Source: Microbulbifer bruguierae (GTDB lineage Bacteria; Pseudomonadota; Gammaproteobacteria; Pseudomonadales; Cellvibrionaceae). Taken from it: a stretch of 64,000 nucleotides of DNA. Positions 62,201 through 64,000 of this stretch are shown here, piece after piece; position 1 is the first letter of the stretch, and the number at the start of each line of letters is the position of its first letter. A program made the translations under genes and the position numbers. The stretch is taken from assembly GCF_029869925.1 (NCBI RefSeq), contig NZ_CP118605.1, positions 3,934,001 through 3,998,000 of the forward strand. Direction: 5' to 3'. Below the pieces are notes generated by a model that saw only the letters and a list, made by a program, of their open reading frames with translations, ran no database searches and had not been told where the DNA came from.

Positions 62201-63891
62201 CGGTGAGTACCACCGCATCTCTCGGCAATACCAGTTCCGACTACACCAATGGTCCGCAGCAGATCCGCGATATCTATATCGATTCGGGCAGTAACCCGCA
62301 GACCCTGAATCTGCCGATTACGCCGAACGGGGTGATCTACGATTCCGTGCTGCGCGCTCCTGTCAATGGTGCCCGTGTACGCTTGCTGGGTGCGTCCAGT
62401 GGCCAGCCGCTGCCGGACAGCTGTTTTGACGATCCCAAGCAGCAGAACCAGGTCACCCTCACCGGCGGCTTCTACAAGTTCGATGTGAACTTCAGCAGCG
62501 CGGCCTGTGCGGTGAATGCGGATTACCTGATCGAAGTGGATGTGCCGAGCGAAGATTACGTGTCCGGCCCGTCCCAGATCATCCCGCCGCAGACCGGTGT
62601 GGATACCGGCAGCTTTGACGTCGCCGCATGTCTCGGCAGCGCCGCGGACATGATTCCGGGCACGCCGGACCACTGTGAGGTGCAGCTGTCTGTATTGCCG
62701 CCTTCTATTGATATGGATGCGCGCAGCAGCGAGACCGATTACTACCTGCGTGTAAACCTGGATGACAGCAACCAGCCGGGCAGCAGCCAGCTGTTCAACA
62801 ACCACATTGCACTGGACCCGCAACTTGAGGGAGCGCTCGCGCTGACCAAAACCGCGGCCATGTTGAATGTAACCCGCAGCCAGCTGGTGCCCTACACCAT
62901 CACCTTCAGCAACTCGCTGCCAGTGCCGATGACGGATCTGCAGCTGGTGGATTACTTCCCCGCGGGCTTCAAGTATGTGGCCGGTTCCGCGAACCTGGAT
63001 GGGGTGAAAGTGGAGCCGGTGGTGAACGGCCTGCAACTGCAGTGGCCGCATCTGCGTGCCGAGCCGGAGCAGACCCACAGCATGAAACTGCTGCTGGTGG
63101 TGGGCTCCGGTGTGGGCGAGGGCGAGTACGTGAACCGCGCGCGCATGTTCAACGAACTCTCCGGCCAGCAGACCTCTGGTGAGGCTACGGCCACCGTGCG
63201 TGTGGTACCGGACCCGACCTTCGACTGTACCGATGTGATCGGCAAGGTGTTCGACGATAAGAACCTGAATGGCTATCAAGACCCCGGTGAGGGCGGCGTG
63301 CCCGGTGCGCGTGTTGTCACAGCCAACGGTCTCAAGGCCACCGCCGATGCGCACGGTCGATTCCATATCACCTGTGCGGCGGTGCCGAACCCGGATCGCG
63401 GTTCCAACTTCGTGCTGAAACTGGACGACCGCAGCCTGCCGAGCGGCTACCGCCTGACCACGGAAAACCCGCGGGTTCAGCGCGCCACCCGAGGCAAAAT
63501 GCTGGAGTTCAACTTCGGTACCAGCCTGCATAGAGTCGTGCGCCTGGATCTGGCGGAAGCGGTATTCGAACCCGGTACCAGCGAGCTGCGTCCGCAGTGG
63601 CGTTCGCGCACCGAACTGTTGCTGGAGCGACTGCAGGAGGCACCGTCGGTACTGCGCCTGTCCTACCTGGCGGAGAACGAAGATCCGTCGCTGGTGGACG
63701 CGCGCCTTGCCACCATCAAGGCCCGTATCGCCGAGGACTGGGCAGCACTGAATTGCTGCTACCCACTCAATATCGAAACCGAAATTTTCTGGCGCCGTGG
63801 CGCGCCGCCCGCGCGTGGCAATGTGCTGGACGGGCTCAAACGCAGTGTTAACCGCATGATCGGAAGTGATGATCAGGGAGGCGCCCGGTGA
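50215..63891 (+). CDS. Giant secreted DUF11-repeat protein with OmpA-like C-terminus
   Basis: A 4558-residue protein. ATG 50215 is chosen because it opens a signal peptide (cleavage after AAWA, residue 34); the frame extends 39 codons upstream without export features. Residues about 36-190 are Cys-rich (CPAA, CELCGGG). At least 15 DUF11-type beta-sandwich repeats follow, marked by TDTLPEG-like turns (e.g. near 51549, 55459, 56455, 58324, 60708, 61203 and 62940). SdrD/Cna-B-like domains occur at about 3921-3990 and 4336-4430, the second with DDKNLNGYQDPGEGG. Residues about 4444-4538 look like an OmpA-type peptidoglycan-associated fold (AVFEPGTSELRPQWRSR) but lack the usual Asp and Arg contacts. 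No LPXTG or autotransporter barrel is present. It follows the motor genes on the same strand and overlaps the next start. Confidence 0.88.
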   Translation: MTSEVERQKSLKQALVGFVFGCFGMLLGLPAAWAQQSCPAAALDIQITGYCELCGGGEVTLTLTNNTAGQPGNTNRIQYRDENRDFTNVQVTVDLGGLETVYDASQYTFNIASIPRGTSVSRSFTLTAENGVREQLVNVFSRQEITASATYSYDNCGGEEYRQCQNNGGGGCGSFSGNWGDWQNLPGQGSPSSESDTGTSNLDIREPGPVVTKAVRNIDAGMPDFSDQTVPNGDITYGHEGDGIIWRVNIANGGNAPMYDVIFDDSMSPGGAANMDIRALCLDEGNAEVVANGGAIPPSCTAISGDEIVGRPLSDFNSGWNVLEDGEQAVMFLAGTLRNSCVGQVNTVSNVLWGCFNNNGTPENGHGGIADAVLNGLPSYQNGDGSEASFSALAAATLSEGLGNEGSLNYQVEYSGLVQGDPVGMRGMVRIRVQNLTGGTVKNVVLTDTLPEGYILDPNFEPQLTITSFDGNYNDYAGRVSSIDWVNRVPVTGDQSYLGNTDLKTPIFHLTSDGENANPGYVDSDDGVADADDQVDLLRHGDEATVTFRIVQVNQDGSLTYYDRMANLDDQDESGERDGSRIDPPAMTGLSNRLHIAWEDFCSNNGLTHAEDAPLTTPFAPDPENLNVDIPHPLYIIRDEGTTPITVNIWNSGGHTASDYLFYVTFGQAIIVEGVPTQCDFADGNPPSLPGTFNVPGAAGAQIPLWNTPAWRGDSDPNGDGNPLPTNAIVYRCDLGAISGGGSGSLEFEVRKNHDQSAADDLSMRADVVGMITLADDSRTYTAASPGALSIPADWRNSDEALVYPTPANLVGGTTPSQQLANNYTLDTVRARALGFNLLKRYVPGSCKEADYRGSGDGDGRANPPQILIGEECDYEIYAGGWFGFDTPGWNITVEPLSVGDALPAHAGGDDSATGTQHFVQQQELPALCSTSGGLPGSPNSVCRGVVSANNFTPDAVLGGGDLSWLFGGVEVITKDRWFLANMTTRLRNEGEDSVSAPNLHSDISVDYGRSSFRVEFAENTGIPIFAETVANDGSGGAGACFKSGDSWDAADYSSSNPSPCNPDYPGYPQWQEWTAQSQVVEPRLEITKQVCNLSAATGDVASCSWADQAVGSKFDDFVYRLTVKNEAAAEGVSRAPAYDVVITDVLDDRGQMCVWAVNGAFDTDDGIENIPGDSNPDAGQVGTAIGLSDYSYDYRDPEASPHCLDGGSPAHVTFSFQQSSKLKQIDPDAEVVLQYRVSPHRTVAPGQPFNDVADIFRYDSLVSDAGQQTVAPVANQNHPLGDGSELPAAPDTPRSGGARIYCSNADDESEYCKSANTIITIYEVEVEPIEALGQSTLGEYAPRQGDVDAVVGEEIRLRLTGQVPASQLGDFTFHAELPEGLRCIAAEEKDLRTIPGSVWFPGDNSEPLVPTISGCESAGGDGSFVRWEYGDQHLLGPEGLITVQVTFVVRVENNNFTGHDENLVINGGGDSYMSYLPPGASSSERSVFVPPPITVHVNGPRIALEKSFDDSLVTVDGDDVITVTVKASNTGTPGIPTSATAYNLQILDDLRDTKYRYVPGSPLGINGTPTPQVRFVDGDTDAPVFYWDDPSPDAIAGTSWAAPYAIAEGEFVEFSFQLRVVGEANEAGDDVFVSPHETLANTIEAIWQSLPNQNLNLNIDPLSSGGAIGADGMDDGMRNGWFSTDSDPQPDINDYETVAEDSVSVGGLLFAKTDITENGDVPEARTIGAHRTFRLDISLPEGVTENVAVTDTLSTGYAIANPDHGYEIRCEYDDTILAINDETPDSACGQFAGVLPQHGDTGVLSWNIGKVTTHTEDDTGVSATNGINPVIRIYYVARIENIEGIVADSVLTNSAELNYLNAPETLSGETSLTVAESALTVSKTASAASAVSGDTVDYTIAITNGSGASTAYDVNIADLLPEQLRLESATIDGVDYMPATRADGSFVWGRENEDNSLDIAPGQTLTLVYTTTVLSAFGSDIENTVYVDWTSLNHGALPGQDTYPGDYERHGQGCPSISTDTPWNNYCTQSSAQVTTEDSTEFSKTAISDAWGAMDRARIGDTVQYTLNLGIQPGITRNAVVTDELPAGLALVSVDSYDCGVKGFACSQSPAELPAGTTGTLQWQFGDITAESDSTPPFTIVYTAVVLDDEAVFPAGSGEIERENIAQFNYDGAAEILQGQASIWVVQPNITDLVKSDTRSGVTSPYTVVDIASEVMNFRLQALNTGGAPAYGAVITDTLNIDAANPEFDDSTINIVQVQVAGESAEYEVVINGGIIEFTLSDVVPEGAAILIDYQVGLNTAIPSGHTWYNRFHIANYVSSDISVSSGIDGAAARAYEGSAPACESGTGTGCFTLMTPVADPEDLTLQLLEPGDGRAPIGQAVSYRITVPASPIAGSTLADVQVENTLLGRDTAIAVESVTIDGEPVTVADGEIFTIDVGDIPPNEVREIVVSGWVANHEDAQSGQTFDISATYTYSEAGVITEMGGESVTITVIEPELALTQSAINQSGNTEPVAGDLYRFSLALAEQGANGSTAYDLSVLEELGIGWAYQPGSALFNGVAIADPVINGDGIDTAQTLAWNAVANTDIPVGETRTLEFEVRVLDSVLAGQELTAATSAQWTSQAGAPVQVERDGSGMPDPAALNNYFLGPQSLPVLAIGNNATLAKDVIAETAPLNDGELRIGDLVTYELRLGVQRGTLPNAVVSDTLPEGMVFVDTVSIAAEGMEYDFTQEPVADSVGEVTWNLGTLLNTSGDEVVITYRARVQRDVLPLNAVNIELRNQASFQFDTAAGPSEPLLAEQAMNLLQPDLAFALTAVPDGSAALSPDEEIVFTATISNNGTAPAYDIVLRDVIPVGMRQGGVETVSVNGNTSDPLQPLFDAATGDVVWNFSNEIPAGETLEVVYRVTVDSDIAAGLQIGNNAYIEWYYSFGESEIPEGAVLDNRQPYGPSDAVSVLFSTPDAQPLLIAVEPVTREQASIGEPFVYRLTIPAVGALHDVAIQMDLADSSVDMVDLAFVSAEQVSGNIAFNPQGSVDGSLLTIEDANSGIDVEAGDEAVIDVTLHLRDTTLNQFGKSFTARAGYSYSYANDDPSAGRGTGEVSAYSAPIEIVEPYELVLTKSGDAKIQSGVAGRFLLDVHNRGSGPAWDLTVRDFLPSSDQGGMCETPPANFAVNVLDAGGNVVATLSEGSDFTTGFDAEQCTLIFTTSGANAALPADHHLQFAYDAWLDENTVDGATLDNVAGAEQWYSWDSTGPDARIYERSYASDPADGTPGVEDHEDVFTVTAAVPSVVFEKVVANITSGDGPATLAAPGDVLQYTLTLRNLSDVDVENVAITDVLDRLNSPAYFVPGTLQLIAMPSDGDSSATSATGGTNGTGLVDVRNFTLGAAGSGSEEVQLVYQVQLIGVIDSGSAVLNQAQLQLPGQALIDSDDPNINGAADPQVAGDEDPTRVIIESAPVLNVEKISEDLTGEPDSLMPGDTLRYTIRVENIGNENMLEASLRDQVPANTTYVAGSTTLNGAALDDLNGTTPLTQTLVIQSPGAETGELLADPAASGAQAAIITFDVTINNVKDGTLISNQGFANGVGAGNGNIPLEEKPSDDPTTEVADDPTIDIVGNVPLLRVQKTVQLAVDNLTTGIVDPEDVLRYTITVTNLGGKDATEARFVDLVPEHTTYVAGSTTLNGIAIADNGVDSPLVTGIAISSDDLTPPLPAEGEGVLTTAQTATIVFDVVVNVDTERGTIISNQGSVYSLELPLTLTDADGNSSNGAQPTEVVVGDAQQLSITKEVAVVGGGAAESGKVLEYIVRVTNISAVPASLVSIYDDLLVAGEGVLTYVADSARLNGLADGVMVDGPLITADYSSVYGDLQPSETITLRFEAKLGDNLAMGYTVVNTAQVKWNDPPAYNEATVTIDIGGTPGIANLSGYLWHDVNFSETADSEEQLLTNWNVELYLNNALLETVQSDENGYFQFAGLVPNMDGANVVGASYELRYLAPNAVSTTASLGNTSSDYTNGPQQIRDIYIDSGSNPQTLNLPITPNGVIYDSVLRAPVNGARVRLLGASSGQPLPDSCFDDPKQQNQVTLTGGFYKFDVNFSSAACAVNADYLIEVDVPSEDYVSGPSQIIPPQTGVDTGSFDVAACLGSAADMIPGTPDHCEVQLSVLPPSIDMDARSSETDYYLRVNLDDSNQPGSSQLFNNHIALDPQLEGALALTKTAAMLNVTRSQLVPYTITFSNSLPVPMTDLQLVDYFPAGFKYVAGSANLDGVKVEPVVNGLQLQWPHLRAEPEQTHSMKLLLVVGSGVGEGEYVNRARMFNELSGQQTSGEATATVRVVPDPTFDCTDVIGKVFDDKNLNGYQDPGEGGVPGARVVTANGLKATADAHGRFHITCAAVPNPDRGSNFVLKLDDRSLPSGYRLTTENPRVQRATRGKMLEFNFGTSLHRVVRLDLAEAVFEPGTSELRPQWRSRTELLLERLQEAPSVLRLSYLAENEDPSLVDARLATIKARIAEDWAALNCCYPLNIETEIFWRRGAPPARGNVLDGLKRSVNRMIGSDDQGGAR

Positions 63892-64000
63892 TGTTCCGTC
63901 CGTCTAAAAATAAAATCGCGATTGTCATGGTGGCGCTTGTGAGTGCTTCGGCACTCGCCCAGGAAGAAAGCAAAACCGAAACCTCCTGGTGGCAGAAAAT
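63891..64000 (+). CDS. Exported protein, start only (3' end outside window)
   Basis: ATG 63891 overlaps the giant gene's stop as TGATG, indicating translational coupling. The 36 visible codons start MFRPSKNK and encode a signal peptide IAIVMVALVSASALAQ followed by a charged EESKTETSWWQK. Too little is present to name a family. It is probably the partner of the giant protein, such as an outer-membrane or assembly factor, but that is a guess from position only. Confidence 0.7.
   Translation, partial: MFRPSKNKIAIVMVALVSASALAQEESKTETSWWQK

Noticed and set aside
50215..63891. Gram-positive-type cell-wall-anchored adhesin acquired by transfer
   Set aside because: DUF11 and SdrD-like domains suggest it, but there is no LPXTG signal or YSIRK motif, base composition matches the neighbours and the end is OmpA-like.

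Overview
The window looks like the chromosome of a marine, high-GC Gammaproteobacterium. The Oar-type TonB receptor, the many lipoproteins, the Moco riboswitch and the envelope-machine operon suggest a Cellvibrionales-like genome, perhaps near Microbulbifer. That placement is an impression from gene content, not a computed result. No rRNA, tRNA, CRISPR array, transposase or prophage gene was seen.

Region 1 (1-24.3 kb) reads as a peptidoglycan-scavenging locus. It holds a TonB-dependent receptor (left end cut), an NlpC/P60 lipoprotein, an Ala-Glu-type dipeptide epimerase, a MurR/RpiR regulator, a periplasmic transglutaminase-fold protein, a serine beta-lactamase-fold lipoprotein, an LD-carboxypeptidase, an NhaC-type antiporter, a PLP basic amino acid decarboxylase and a NamZ-type exo-muramidase. 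A convergent minus-strand operon encodes a sodium:solute symporter, MurQ etherase, and a MacB-like ABC ATPase and permease with three HlyD-type adaptors. Together these could import wall fragments, split stem peptides, release MurNAc and send it to GlcNAc-6P. A MurNAc kinase is missing from the window. A recurring GAATAATTTA motif in several of the intergenic regions is a candidate shared operator.

Region 2 (24.6-31.2 kb) is a single 2192-residue lipoprotein with calcium-binding type-3 repeats and propeller-like regions.

Region 3 (31.4-39.1 kb) is metabolic: a purine permease, glycerate kinase, pyruvate kinase and moaABCDE preceded by a molybdenum cofactor riboswitch. The riboswitch shows that moaA starts at 36142.

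Region 4 (39.5-64 kb) is the most unusual. Five tightly coupled genes encode a coiled-coil periplasmic protein, three TPR proteins (two of them lipoproteins) and a small secreted protein. A TolQ/ExbB-type motor subunit, two ExbD-type subunits (one with Asn in place of the proton-carrying Asp) and a TonB-like protein with a cytoplasmic coiled coil follow. The set resembles the core of the Myxococcus Agl/Glt gliding machine. It is followed by a 4558-residue secreted DUF11-repeat protein with a C-terminal OmpA-like region, and by the start of a further secreted protein. A proton-driven machine acting on a giant surface protein is the working hypothesis.

Three diverged copies of an approximately 110-bp compound palindrome sit between genes at 34.2, 37.2 and 46.3 kb; the last divides the envelope-machine operon.
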